From Actinoplanes couchii (GTDB lineage Bacteria > Actinomycetota > Actinomycetes > Mycobacteriales > Micromonosporaceae), in assembly GCF_016862075.1 (NCBI RefSeq), contig NZ_BOMG01000097.1, positions 109,448 to 173,447 of the forward strand: a DNA stretch of 64,000 nt, given 5' to 3'. The notes under the pieces are model-generated. The model ran no database searches, was not told where the DNA came from, and saw only the letters and a list, made by a program, of their open reading frames with translations. The position numbers and the translations under genes are program-made. Below, piece by piece: positions 43,201 to 51,795 of the stretch. The number at the start of each line of letters is the position of its first letter. Positions within the stretch are counted from its first letter, which is position 1.

Positions 43201-44121
43201 ATGCATGTGGCGTTGGGGACGGACGGGGATCCGGGACTGGTCGAGGCCGCCGAGCAGGCCGGGGTCGCATTCGTCACGATCAGCGGGCAGAGCGGCATCG
43301 ATGCGGGGGTGCGGGCGGCGTTCCTGTCCCGGCGTACCGCAGGAATCGGCCTTGTCCCCCAATTGCAGGCGGCGGTGACCGAACCGTTTCACCTGGCCAC
43401 CCAGCTCGCCTCGCTGGATCACGCGTCCGGTGGGCGCGGCGGCTGGCTGGTCGGCGCCGACGACGATCCGGGCCGGTTCGCCGCCGTCGGCCAACCGGCG
43501 CTGACCGGAAACGATCTGTCCGCCGAGGTCGGGGACGTGATCGACGTGGCGCGGCTGTTGTGGGACTCGTGGGAGGACGACGCGATCGTCCGGGACACCA
43601 CCACCGGCCGGTTCCTGGACGCCGACCGGGTGCATCACGTGAACTTCACCGGTGCCCGGTTCACGATCGCCGGACCTTTGATCACACCACGGCCGCCGCA
43701 GGGGCAGCTGCCGGTGGTCGGCGCGGACACCCTCGGCGTCACCGCCCGCCTGGACGTGGCACTGATCGACGCGACGACCGTGGACGAGATCACCGGCCGG
43801 GCGGTGCGCGCCCGGCGGAACGGGGCGGCGCTGGTGTTCGCCGAGGTGACCGGGCCGCCGCCCGATCTGCTGGACCGGCTGGCGGGGGTGGTCGACGGGG
43901 TGCTGCTGCATGCCGTCACCGGCGCGGACCTGCCCGCTGCGGTGGCCGCGATCGGACCACTCCCGCCGGCCCGCACCATCCCGCGCGGGACACCGGCCCG
44001 GGCCACCCCGCGGGAAACGCCGGACCGTGGCGGCCAGGAAGGGAACCCGGTTCGCGGCACGCTGCGCGAGGTCCTCGGCCTGGCCCGGCCGGCCAACCGT
44101 CACGCCACTGCCGGCTTGTAG
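43201..44121 (+). CDS. Divergent luciferase-like (LLM) family protein
   Basis: A 306-residue protein with the outline of the bacterial-luciferase TIM barrel but reduced: HVALGTDGDPGLVEAAEQAG, LVPQLQAAVTEPFHLATQLA, LDHASGGRGGWLVGADDDP, and DVARLLWDSWEDDAIVRD match family strips. The C-terminal 40 residues are Pro/Arg/Thr-rich. It lies 36 bases before two full LLM genes, so it may be a partner or a degenerate subunit. Confidence 0.77.
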   Translation: MHVALGTDGDPGLVEAAEQAGVAFVTISGQSGIDAGVRAAFLSRRTAGIGLVPQLQAAVTEPFHLATQLASLDHASGGRGGWLVGADDDPGRFAAVGQPALTGNDLSAEVGDVIDVARLLWDSWEDDAIVRDTTTGRFLDADRVHHVNFTGARFTIAGPLITPRPPQGQLPVVGADTLGVTARLDVALIDATTVDEITGRAVRARRNGAALVFAEVTGPPPDLLDRLAGVVDGVLLHAVTGADLPAAVAAIGPLPPARTIPRGTPARATPRETPDRGGQEGNPVRGTLREVLGLARPANRHATAGL

Positions 44122-44157
44122 AGAAGGCTCGTGAGCAGACTCGTGAGAAGGGGAGCC

Positions 44158-45396
44158 ATGTTGCATCTGGGCGTGTTCTTCACCGGTGTCGGGCCCCAGT
44201 TGATCTGGACCGCTCCGGATTTCGCCGACCACACCCACATCGACACGTTCGTCGCGACCGCCCGCACCCTGGAACGGGGCCTGTTCGACGCGTTCTTCCT
44301 GGGCGAGGGATTACGCGTACGGGAAAACCGCGGCCGAGTTTTTGATCTTGATGTTGCCGGGCGTCCGGATGCGATCACCCAGCTCGCCGCGCTGGCCGCC
44401 GTCACCTCGAAGATCGGCCTGGTGGCGACGCAGAACACCACCTACAACTATCCCGCCGACCTCGCCCACCGCCTGGCCTCCCTCGACGTCTTGTCGGGTG
44501 GGCGGGCCGGCTGGAACATCGTGACCACCGACAACGCGTGGACCGGCGAGAACTTCCGGCACGGCGGCTGGCTTGCCCACGAGCGCCGCTACCAGCGGGC
44601 GGCCGCGTTCGTCGAGACCGCGAAGGCGCTGTGGGCGGGCGAGACGGTGGACCGCCACGACGACCTGATCGACGTCACCGCCCGCCTGGACGTCACGGCC
44701 CGGCCGGTGCTGTTCCAGGCCGGGGACTCCGACGGCGGCCGGGAACTGGCCGCCCGGCACGCCGACGTGGTGTTCTCCGCCAACACCGCCTTCGACAAGG
44801 CCGTCGCCTACGCCGCCGACCTCACCGAACGCCTCGCCCGGCACGGCCGCACCCGCGATGAGCTGCGGATCCTGCCCGGCGCGCAGGTCGTCCTCGGCGA
44901 CACCCCGGCCGCCGCGCGGGAGAAGGCCGACTGGATTCTGCGGGAACAGATCACCGGGCCGCGGGCGATCGCGTTCCTGGAACAATACTGGGGCAAGGAC
45001 CCGTCCGGGTACGACCCGGACGGCCCGCTGCCCGACATCGAACCCGCCGACGGGGAACTCGACCCGTCCCGCGGCACCCTGTCCATCGAGCACCGCACCG
45101 GCAAACTCGAACGCATCGCCGCGTGGCGCGCCCGGGGCCTGTCGATCCGGGAACTGGTGGTCGACGTGCAGCCACGCCACAACGTGTTCGTCGGCACGCC
45201 GGGGCAGATCGCCGACGAATGGGCCCGTTATCTGCGGTCGGGGGCGGTCGACGGGTTCAACATCGTGCCGCAGCTGCTGCCCGGCACCGTCGAGGACGTC
45301 GTCGACAAACTGGTCCCGGCATTGCAGGACCGGGGCCTGTACCGGACCGCGTACACCGGCAGCACACTGCGCGAACACCTGGAACTGCCGTCGTGA
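44158..45396 (+). CDS. LLM-class flavin-dependent monooxygenase (NtaA/SnaA/DszA-type)
   Basis: A 412-residue FMN-dependent monooxygenase-family protein. LEHGLFDA-like ERGLFDAFFLGE, LASLDVLSGGRAGWNIVTTD and GENFRHGGWLAHERRYQRAA are typical of the NtaA/SnaA/DszA group, which uses reduced FMN from a partner reductase to oxidise chelators, sulfones or streptogramin precursors. GAAGGGGAG lies before the ATG. The next gene overlaps by four bases. Confidence 0.9.
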   Translation: MLHLGVFFTGVGPQLIWTAPDFADHTHIDTFVATARTLERGLFDAFFLGEGLRVRENRGRVFDLDVAGRPDAITQLAALAAVTSKIGLVATQNTTYNYPADLAHRLASLDVLSGGRAGWNIVTTDNAWTGENFRHGGWLAHERRYQRAAAFVETAKALWAGETVDRHDDLIDVTARLDVTARPVLFQAGDSDGGRELAARHADVVFSANTAFDKAVAYAADLTERLARHGRTRDELRILPGAQVVLGDTPAAAREKADWILREQITGPRAIAFLEQYWGKDPSGYDPDGPLPDIEPADGELDPSRGTLSIEHRTGKLERIAAWRARGLSIRELVVDVQPRHNVFVGTPGQIADEWARYLRSGAVDGFNIVPQLLPGTVEDVVDKLVPALQDRGLYRTAYTGSTLREHLELPS

Positions 45397-46685
45397 CCCG
45401 CACCCTGGGCACGGTCACCGCGGCGGGTGGTTTCCCCGGCCCGTACGAGCTGGCCCTGGATCCCGCGGTGTCGACCCTGCAGACCGCGCAGCGGGTCGCG
45501 GTACGGGCCGAGGCCGCCGGGATCGACGCCCTGTTCGTGCCGGACCTGCTGGTGTTCGGGGCGCAGGGCACGATCGGCGCGCAGGAGCCGCTGGTGTTCG
45601 TGGCCGCGCTGGCGGCGGTCACCAGCCGGATCGGGTTGATCGCGACGGTGTCGACGACGTTCCATCACCCGTTCAACCTGGCCCGCCAGTTCGGCACCCT
45701 GGACCATGTCAGCAACGGCCGGGCCGGGTGGAACGTGGTCACGTCCTCGATCGGGGAGCAGAACTTCGGGCCGGGCGCGCTGCCGTCCCCGGCGTCGCGG
45801 TATGCGCGGGCGGCGGAGTCCCTGGACGTGGCGTTCGCCCTGTGGGATTCCTGGCAGCCGGGCGCGCTGCGGCCCGGTGCGGACGGCCGGGCGGTTCTGG
45901 ACCCGTCCCGGGTGACCGCGATCGATCATGCCGGGGAGTTCTTCACGGTGGCCGGGCCGCTGAACCTGCCGCCGTTGCCGCAACACCGGCCGGTGATCAT
46001 CCAGGCGGGGCAGTCACCGGCCGGGATCGCAGTGGGCGCGAAGTACGCCGAGGTCGTGTTCACCGCCCTGGCGACGTTGCCGGACGCGACCCGGTTCACC
46101 GCGGACATCCGGGCGCGGGCCGCCGCGTACGGCCGCGACCCCGCCCTGCCGTTGATCTTCTCGTCGTTGCACGCGACCTACGGCGCCACCGAGGCCGAGG
46201 CCCACGCTTTGGTGCGGCAGCGGCAGGAGGCCGTCGACTTCGACGCCGGGCGGCTGCTGCTGGCCGACATGCTCGGCGGTGGGGTGGACCTGTCGGCGGA
46301 GAAACTCGACGAGCCGCTGCCGGAGTCGCTGCTGCCGGACCTGGCCGCCCTGAACCGCCGCCGCGGCCGGGCCGAGATCTTCTCCCGCCTGATCCGCCGG
46401 GGTCACACGCTGCGGGAGCTGATCCTGGCCGCGCAGGACACCGGCCACTGGGCGGTGGCCGGCACCCCGTCGCAGATCGCCGACGCGGTGGAGCAACGGT
46501 TCCGGGCCGGAGTCCTGGACGTGATCTCCCTCAACAACCTGGCCGACGACCGGGAACACGACTTCGCCGTCAACGGGCTGCTGCCCGAACTACGGCGCCG
46601 GGGTCTGCTGCACGAGCCGTACCCGGGGCGCACGCTGCGGGAGAACCTGGGCCTGCCGCGACTCCAGGGCCGGGTGGCGCTCTAG
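45393..46685 (+). CDS. LLM-class flavin-dependent monooxygenase
   Basis: A 430-residue member of the same group. AEAAGIDALFVPDLL, HPFNLARQFGTLDHVSNGRA and GWNVVTS are conserved; RPVIIQAGQSPAGIAVGAKY is the phosphate-binding end of the barrel. It starts at a GTG overlapping the previous stop. The gene ends inside an 18-base tandem repeat. No flavin reductase is nearby. Likely substrates are organosulfur or nitrilotriacetate-like compounds (inference). Confidence 0.9.
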   Translation: MTRTLGTVTAAGGFPGPYELALDPAVSTLQTAQRVAVRAEAAGIDALFVPDLLVFGAQGTIGAQEPLVFVAALAAVTSRIGLIATVSTTFHHPFNLARQFGTLDHVSNGRAGWNVVTSSIGEQNFGPGALPSPASRYARAAESLDVAFALWDSWQPGALRPGADGRAVLDPSRVTAIDHAGEFFTVAGPLNLPPLPQHRPVIIQAGQSPAGIAVGAKYAEVVFTALATLPDATRFTADIRARAAAYGRDPALPLIFSSLHATYGATEAEAHALVRQRQEAVDFDAGRLLLADMLGGGVDLSAEKLDEPLPESLLPDLAALNRRRGRAEIFSRLIRRGHTLRELILAAQDTGHWAVAGTPSQIADAVEQRFRAGVLDVISLNNLADDREHDFAVNGLLPELRRRGLLHEPYPGRTLRENLGLPRLQGRVAL

Positions 46686-46714
46686 GGCCGGGTGGCGCTC
46701 TAGGGCCGGGTGGC
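46666..46714. repeat. 18-base tandem repeat across two convergent stop codons
   Basis: AGGGCCGGGTGGCGCTCT occurs twice and then partially a third time. It contains the last codons and stop of the LLM gene and the last codons and stop of the convergent methyltransferase gene. Confidence 0.85.
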
Positions 46715-47263
46715 CGACAGCAGACGGTAGGGCAGCCGCCCGTACAGCCGGCCCTGTCCGGTTTCGGTCACCGCGGTCAGGCCGGCGGCGGTGAGCAGGG
46801 CGGGGTCGAGGTGGAAGTCGACGATGTGCAACCGGCCGCCGGGCGCCAGCACCCGCGCCACCTCCCGCAGCCCGGCCACCGGGTCGTCGAGGTGATGCAG
46901 CATCAGCGACGACAGCACCACGTCCACGGCACCGTCCGGCAGCGGCAGATCCGCGGCCCAGGCGTGCCGGAACTCGCCGTCCGGCACTTTGCGGCGGGCC
47001 CGGGCGAGAGCGGCCCGGTCCGGGTCGATACCGACAACCTTCACCGCGGGCGTACGCCGGACCAGGGCGGCGCTCAGGTTCCCGGTGCCGCAGCCGATCT
47101 CCAGCACCCGCGCTCCCGGCTCCACGCCGGCGGCGTCGAGCAGGCGGCGGTGCAGGCGCCCGGCGCCGAGCAGCCGCGACAGCGGGTCGTAGAGCGGCAT
47201 CAGCCACGCCCGGCCGAGCCCGGGCAGGTAGTCACCGTCAGGGGTATGACGAAGTTTGGGCAT
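46700..47263 (-). CDS. Class I SAM-dependent methyltransferase
   Basis: A 187-residue enzyme. VLEIGCGTGNLSAAL is SAM motif I, VVGIDPD the acidic loop, and LPDGAVDVVLSSLMLHHLDD motif II; VLAPGGRLHIVDF is motif III. It belongs to the UbiE/Methyltransf_11 type. Its start is only 18 bases from the divergent AraC gene start, so the two promoters overlap the coding ends, or one start is annotated too far upstream. Confidence 0.9.
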   Translation of the reverse strand: MPKLRHTPDGDYLPGLGRAWLMPLYDPLSRLLGAGRLHRRLLDAAGVEPGARVLEIGCGTGNLSAALVRRTPAVKVVGIDPDRAALARARRKVPDGEFRHAWAADLPLPDGAVDVVLSSLMLHHLDDPVAGLREVARVLAPGGRLHIVDFHLDPALLTAAGLTAVTETGQGRLYGRLPYRLLSATRP

Positions 47264-47281
47264 GTCTCTAGCATCAGCGTC

Positions 47282-48184
47282 ATGGCAGACAGCGCCAATG
47301 GCCGATCATCGGCGACGATGCGACGTTCTTGCGATCCACCGGTGGTCGGTTTCCCGCACCGGCCGGGTGTCCCGCCGACCGTGACGGCCCGGCTGCCCGG
47401 CCGGAGCCTGCACGCCACCGCCCACTCCCACGACTTCCTGATCCTCTTCTACGCCCGCCACGCGAGCGGAACCGTGCTGATCGACGACCAGGCGTGGGAG
47501 CTGCACGACGGCGACCTGTTCGTCCTGGCGCCGGGGCAGGTCGTCGCGTTCGACCGGCCGCCGGTGGACGGCTGGGTGGTGTGGTTCCCCGCCGACGCCG
47601 TCCGCGACGAAACACACCCGTCGTGGCGGTCGCATCCGCTGCTGTTCCCGTTCGCCCGCGGCGCCGACCGGGCCCAGCGCCTGCACGTGCCCGCCCCCGA
47701 CCGCGACACGTGGACCGGCCGGTTCACCGACCTGGACACCGAACTGCGCGAACGCCGCGACGGCTATCCGGAGGCCGCGCACGCCCTGCTGAGCCTGCTG
47801 CTGGTCGCCGCCGCCCGGCTGACACCGGATCTGGCCGGGCAGCTGCGGTCGGCGCACGAACCACTGCTGGCCGCCGTGTTCGACGTCGTCGAGACCCGGT
47901 TCGCGACGACGTTGTCCCTGGCCGACGTCGCCGCCGCGGTCGCGCTCACCCCGGGGCATCTCACCACTGTCGTACGCCGCAAGACCGGCCGTACCGTCCA
48001 GCAGTGGATCACCCATCGGCGGTTGCAGGAGGCCCGCCGCCTGCTCACCGGCACGACACTGCCGGTCGCGGCAGTCGCCCGCCGGGTGGGCTACCCGGAC
48101 GTCTCGTACTTCATCAAACGGTTCCGCGCCGAATTCACCATCACTCCGGCACAGTGGCGTGCCACCGCGGATCCCGGCCGGTGA
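47282..48184 (+). CDS. AraC family regulator
   Basis: A 300-residue regulator. An AraC-type cupin (SHDFLILFYARHASGTVLI, DLFVLAPGQVVAF) is followed by two helix-turn-helix motifs near the C-terminus (SLADVAAAVALTPGHLTTVV, then LPVAAVARRVGYPDVSYFIK and FRAEFTITPAQWR). The ATG at 47318 is an alternative start leaving more room for a promoter. It may regulate the divergent methyltransferase. Its last 44 bases overlap the convergent DinB-like gene. Confidence 0.9.
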   Translation: MADSANGRSSATMRRSCDPPVVGFPHRPGVPPTVTARLPGRSLHATAHSHDFLILFYARHASGTVLIDDQAWELHDGDLFVLAPGQVVAFDRPPVDGWVVWFPADAVRDETHPSWRSHPLLFPFARGADRAQRLHVPAPDRDTWTGRFTDLDTELRERRDGYPEAAHALLSLLLVAAARLTPDLAGQLRSAHEPLLAAVFDVVETRFATTLSLADVAAAVALTPGHLTTVVRRKTGRTVQQWITHRRLQEARRLLTGTTLPVAAVARRVGYPDVSYFIKRFRAEFTITPAQWRATADPGR

Positions 48185-48719
48185 CCGCGAGCAGCTCACC
48201 GAGACGGTCGGTGCCGTCCGGGGCGGGCACGGCGGGACCGAACGCGCCCATCTTGCGGCCCATGTCCCCCATGATGTCCAGGAACTCCGCCGTCGGCGCC
48301 AGCAGGCCCGCATCGACGGTGTAGGGCTGACCGGTCGCGCGGGCCAGGTCCCAGCCGTGCACCACCAGGTCGACGACCATCATCAGCCCGAGCGTGCGCT
48401 GCGGCAGCCCCATCCCCGGCGACACCCCGTCCAGGGCCGCCGGATCCGCCCACGCGATGATCATGTCGTGGGCGTGCGACCGGAAATCGGCCCGCCAGTC
48501 CCCGGTCAGGCTGTCCGGGGTGTCCGTCCAGTCGACGTCCTGACGGGCGGCCAGGAGCTGGAAGTTACGGGCCACCTGGAACAGGTGGTTCAGCAGGTCC
48601 CGGACGGTGAACTCGGCACACGGCGTCGCCTGCCCCAGCTGCTCGTCACGCACCCCGGCGACCAGGGCCGCCGTCGCCGGGACCGCCCTGCCCAGCAGAT
48701 CACTGATCTCAGTAGACAT
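48141..48719 (-). CDS. TIGR03086-type DinB/MDMPI metal-binding protein
   Basis: A 192-residue four-helix-bundle protein. TPCAEFTVRDLLNHLFQVAR includes the first metal His and VVDLVVHGWDLARATGQPY the second His strip of the TIGR03086 family. These proteins are mycothiol- or metal-dependent transferase-like. The start MSTEIS is preferred to the longer frame. Confidence 0.86.
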   Translation of the reverse strand: MSTEISDLLGRAVPATAALVAGVRDEQLGQATPCAEFTVRDLLNHLFQVARNFQLLAARQDVDWTDTPDSLTGDWRADFRSHAHDMIIAWADPAALDGVSPGMGLPQRTLGLMMVVDLVVHGWDLARATGQPYTVDAGLLAPTAEFLDIMGDMGRKMGAFGPAVPAPDGTDRLGELLAVTGRDPRWHATVPE

Positions 48720-48750
48720 CGGCCCAGCATAGAAAAAGCGGCGGGCCGAA

Positions 48751-49113
48751 TCAGGCACCCGGCCGGGTGATGGCGCCTTCGATCAGGGCCACCGTCGCCC
48801 GCGGATCGGCGACCTCCACCACCAGCCGGGCGTACGTCTCGTCCCGCAACGCGATCACCACCGCGTTCTGCGGATTCTTCACGTCCCAGAACACCTTCTC
48901 CCCGTCGCGGTGGAACGTGCCCGCCGTGATCACCCCGGGAATGTGGGCGCCGGGCGCACGCAGCCCCTTGGGTTCCCGGTCGATGCCCGGATCGGCGGTC
49001 GCCCCGGACACGTTGACCAGGGGAATCTCCAGACGGCTCTTGAGCGCCCACAGTTTGTCCAGCCCGCGGACCTCCACGACCAGGGTGGAACCGTCGATAC
49101 GAACATCAGCCAT
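48751..49113 (-). CDS. Small PH-like beta-sandwich protein
   Basis: A 120-residue protein. ALKSRLEIPLVNVSGATAD and RAPGAHIPGVITAGTFHRDG resemble the bacterial PH-like domain group found in many actinobacterial proteins. The gene overlaps the upstream tetR by eight bases and is in the same operon. The function is unknown. Confidence 0.75.
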   Translation of the reverse strand: MADVRIDGSTLVVEVRGLDKLWALKSRLEIPLVNVSGATADPGIDREPKGLRAPGAHIPGVITAGTFHRDGEKVFWDVKNPQNAVVIALRDETYARLVVEVADPRATVALIEGAITRPGA

Positions 49114-49522
49114 GCTGGTCTCCTTCGGTGGTGGCACGCGCGCGCAGGCGTCGGCCCAGCAGCGCGTCGGTGGTCGCGGACGACCCGGTAGCGGCGTCGA
49201 TCTCGGCCAGGGCGGCGGCCACCTCGGCGGCGACCTCCGGGTCCTCGCCGGCCCGGTCGGCGGCGGCGAGGATCAGCAGGTCCAGCGCCGGCTCCGACTC
49301 CACGGCGGGCAGGGCCGGGCGGATCCGTTCGGCCACCGCCCAGCGCAGCGCCCGCAGGTAGAGGCCGCGTTTGCTGCCGAACACCTGGTAGAGGCTGTTG
49401 CGGTGCACGCCGAGGCCGGTGACCAGGTCGTCGACGGAGATGCCGTCGTACGCCCGGCGGGTGAACAGGTCGGCGGCGGCGCGCACCACGTCGGTCTCGT
49501 CGAACGCTCGGGGTCGTCCCAT
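49106..49522 (-). CDS. TetR family regulator
   Basis: A 138-residue short TetR protein. FDETDVVRAAADLFTRRAYD and ISVDDLVTGLGVHRNSLYQV form the DNA-binding domain. The ligand domain is unusually short (about 85 residues). Palindromic sites lie just upstream, so autoregulation is likely. It leads the two-gene unit with the PH-like protein. Confidence 0.9.
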   Translation of the reverse strand: MGRPRAFDETDVVRAAADLFTRRAYDGISVDDLVTGLGVHRNSLYQVFGSKRGLYLRALRWAVAERIRPALPAVESEPALDLLILAAADRAGEDPEVAAEVAAALAEIDAATGSSATTDALLGRRLRARATTEGDQHG

Positions 49523-49539
49523 GACGATCACCCTAAAGT

Positions 49540-49571
49540 GTTCAGGAACGACCAGTCAAGAACGAGCGTTC
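49540..49571. promoter_or_regulatory. Two palindromes in the tetR promoter
   Basis: GTTCAGGAAC (49540-49549) and GAACGAGCGTTC (49560-49571) are perfect dyads apart from their two central bases. A minus-strand TTGACT lies between them. They are likely TetR operators. Confidence 0.45.
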
Positions 49572-49572
49572 C

Positions 49573-50058
49573 TTATCTCAGGGGGTCCGTCATCATCAAC
49601 GGCTCATCCACTATCTCCACCTCACCGTTGATCTCCGCAGCCGTCACCCCCACCAACTGCAGAAAACGCCCACCCAACTCCGGATCCTCCGCCAGGATCA
49701 GCATCGTCAACCGACTGTCCGGCCCACCCGAATGCGGAAACCCCGTGATCGGCCCCCGCATGTCCAACCACAAACCGTCCTCAAGCGGCTCCGGCAGACT
49801 GTTCGCATACGCCGCCACCCGGTTCAACAACACGAACGGCCACTGCGGCGGCTCCTGCTCCCCCGCACCGCGCAACCGGAACGTCAACTCCAGACCCCAC
49901 CGTTGACCCAGCCCGTACGTCACATAATGCCAATGACCATCCGCCGGATACACCGAACCCGCCTGCAGATCATGCTCCCCAGGCACATACGACACATGCC
50001 ACGGCGCCGCCCGCGGATACAACCGGTTCAACGACTCGGTGACGAACTCCCACATCAT
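49573..50058 (-). CDS. SUFU (Suppressor of fused-like) domain protein
   Basis: A 161-residue soluble protein. HVSYVPGEHDLQAGSVYPA, WGLELTFRL and PPQWPFVLLNRVAAYANSLP are the bacterial SUFU domain strips. Bacterial SUFU proteins are frequent immunity proteins of polymorphic toxin systems. It starts at an ATG overlapping the mycosin stop by four bases, so the two are a coupled pair. No toxin gene is adjacent. Confidence 0.87.
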   Translation of the reverse strand: MMWEFVTESLNRLYPRAAPWHVSYVPGEHDLQAGSVYPADGHWHYVTYGLGQRWGLELTFRLRGAGEQEPPQWPFVLLNRVAAYANSLPEPLEDGLWLDMRGPITGFPHSGGPDSRLTMLILAEDPELGGRFLQLVGVTAAEINGEVEIVDEPLMMTDPLR

Positions 50059-51245
50059 CCCGGCATTCGATCATGATCGGTGGACTCCCCGGCAGTAGCG
50101 GGGTGCCACCCACGCCGACGACCTCGCACCACCACCGCCACCACCAACCCCGCCAACACCACCAAACCAGCACCACCAGCAGCGAAAAGACCCGCCCGAT
50201 CCCACTCCGGACCACCCCGCCGCGCCACCGGCACCGGCGACGCCGGCTCCACCGCCGCCAACTTCGGCCCCGCCTGCTCCGTCAACGCCCGATACGGATT
50301 CAGCAACCCCACCCCGAACCCGTCACTCCGCGCACCACCCGGAGCCGGATCCGCCGACCGCAACAACCGCCGCCCGATCTGCTCCGCACTCTCCGCCGGA
50401 AAACGCTCCCGCAACAACGCCGCCGTCGCCGCCACGAACGGCGCCGCAAAACTCGTCCCCTGCACCCCCCGATGACCACTGATCGGCGCCAACGCCGTCA
50501 CCGCCTGACCGAACGCCACGATGTCCACGTGCTCCCCGGTCTGCGAGAACGACGCCAGCGAACCATCCGGCGCCACCGCACCCACACCGATCACCCCCGG
50601 ATAACCCGCCGGGAACGCCACCCCACCATCCGCACCGTCGTTACCCGACGCCGCGACCACCACCACATCAGCCGCCACCGCCTCCGCGATCGCCGCCCGC
50701 ACCGCCGGATCCTGCGCCGGCATCACCAGCGAAATGTTCAACACCGACGCCTTCGCCTGATTCACCGACCACCGGATCGCCTGCGCGAACGACGCCGCAC
50801 TCGACGCCCCCGACCCGGAACCCTCCACGTCCTCGTCCTCGCTCACCCGCACCGGCACGATCGTCGCCCCCGGCGCCAAACCCTGCACCCCGGTGTTCGC
50901 ATCCGGCTGACCAGCGATGATCCCCGCCACCGCGGTACCGTGCCCCGGACAGTCCGACAACGCGTTCGCCGCCTTGTGCAGAAAATCCCGGCCCTTCAGG
51001 ACCTTCCCGGCCAACTGCGGATTACGCGGATCCACCCCCGAATCGATCACCGCCACCCGCACCCCCGCACCGGTCGCCAACCCCGCCAACCGCGACGGCG
51101 CATACGCCTTCAACTCCGCCGGCACCCCCGGCGACGTCACACCCGCCCCCGTACACGTCGCCGCCACCGCCGGACCCGACACAGGCACCACCACACCCGC
51201 GACCAGACCCACCACCACCGCCGCCACAAAACGCAACAAACCCAC
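50055..51245 (-). CDS. Mycosin-like S8 subtilase, membrane-anchored
   Basis: A 396-residue protease. A hydrophobic signal region is followed by an S8 domain with Asp68 (VIDSG), His102 (GHGT) and Ser265 (GTSFAAP). A C-terminal membrane helix (near residues 360-385) ends in a short basic tail, the layout of MycP mycosins of type VII secretion. The TTG frame extends to 51332, but the GTG at 51245 follows a G-rich stretch and gives a normal signal peptide. No ESX core genes are nearby, so it is an orphan mycosin, possibly acting with the SUFU protein. Confidence 0.88.
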   Translation of the reverse strand: MGLLRFVAAVVVGLVAGVVVPVSGPAVAATCTGAGVTSPGVPAELKAYAPSRLAGLATGAGVRVAVIDSGVDPRNPQLAGKVLKGRDFLHKAANALSDCPGHGTAVAGIIAGQPDANTGVQGLAPGATIVPVRVSEDEDVEGSGSGASSAASFAQAIRWSVNQAKASVLNISLVMPAQDPAVRAAIAEAVAADVVVVAASGNDGADGGVAFPAGYPGVIGVGAVAPDGSLASFSQTGEHVDIVAFGQAVTALAPISGHRGVQGTSFAAPFVAATAALLRERFPAESAEQIGRRLLRSADPAPGGARSDGFGVGLLNPYRALTEQAGPKLAAVEPASPVPVARRGGPEWDRAGLFAAGGAGLVVLAGLVVAVVVRGRRRGWHPATAGESTDHDRMPG

Positions 51246-51319
51246 CCCCGCAAACCCCCAACGACCGGCGTGGATGCTACCGGCCACCGGTTGCCCCACC
51301 ACCACCCCGGCCGATAAGT

Positions 51320-51455
51320 TGAAGCCGGCCAATCTGCGGCGAATGAGGAAAACCGGTGAAACTCCGGTGCGGTCGCGCCACTGTGAGCCAGCCCCGCCGG
51401 CAAGCCAGAACGCTCACGCGCCGCAGACCCCATCGATCGGGACGCGTCATCCCGA
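51320..51455 (+). ncRNA. Cobalamin riboswitch
   Basis: GAATGAGGAAAACCGGTG and AACTCCGGTGCGGTCGCGCC, followed by ACTGTGAGCC and later AGCCAGAACGCTCA, follow the conserved core of B12 riboswitches, including the GCCACTGT box. It lies 20 bases upstream of the cbtB start, with its ribosome site GAAGGAGGA just beyond, so expression should fall when cobalamin is bound. It overlaps the 5' extension of the mycosin frame on the opposite strand. Confidence 0.87.
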
Positions 51456-51472
51456 AGGAGGAACACCCCGCC

Positions 51473-51667
51473 ATGCCCAAGGCACAACCACTCGCCATCC
51501 CCGCGGCCTCCCCCCGCCTACTGGCCACCGCCGCCGGCTTCACCACCATCATGCTGCTCCTGGCCTACCTCGTCGCCTTCGACCAGGGCACCATCTCCCA
51601 AAGCGGCATGTACCTGCACGAACTCATGCACGACGGCCGCCACCTGCTCGGCGTCCCGTGCCACTGA
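51473..51667 (+). CDS. cbtB: CbtB, putative cobalt transporter subunit
   Basis: A 64-residue single-helix protein. TTIMLLLAYLVAFDQGTISQ forms the membrane helix, and YLHELMHDGRHLLGVPCH the C-terminal His/Cys-rich metal site characteristic of CbtB. CbtAB are predicted cobalt importers under B12 riboswitch control. GAAGGAGGA lies before the ATG. The cbtA partner directly downstream is broken. Confidence 0.92.
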   Translation: MPKAQPLAIPAASPRLLATAAGFTTIMLLLAYLVAFDQGTISQSGMYLHELMHDGRHLLGVPCH

Positions 51668-51756
51668 CCAACCCCACACCCGGCTACATCCAGCTCCTGC
51701 TCCGCGGCCTCCTCGCCGGCCCTCGTGGCCGGCCCTCCGTTGTTCACCACAGATGA
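51658..51756 (+). pseudogene. cbtA remnant (N-terminus only)
   Basis: A GTG overlapping the cbtB stop starts PLTNPTPGYIQLLLRGLLAG, the usual CbtA N-terminus. An extra C in each of two successive CTCGCCGGCC-type repeats then shifts the frame, and the remaining about 200 codons are absent. Without CbtA the transporter is presumably not functional unless another copy exists. Confidence 0.65.
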
Positions 51757-51795
51757 CGGCTACTGAACAACCCCACAACCCTGTTCGCTCAAGCC

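Noticed and set aside
44858..48184. 1108-residue plus-strand frame
   Set aside because: Only the last 300 residues, from 47282, are the AraC protein; the upstream part is an off-frame shadow of the LLM genes and antisense to the methyltransferase.
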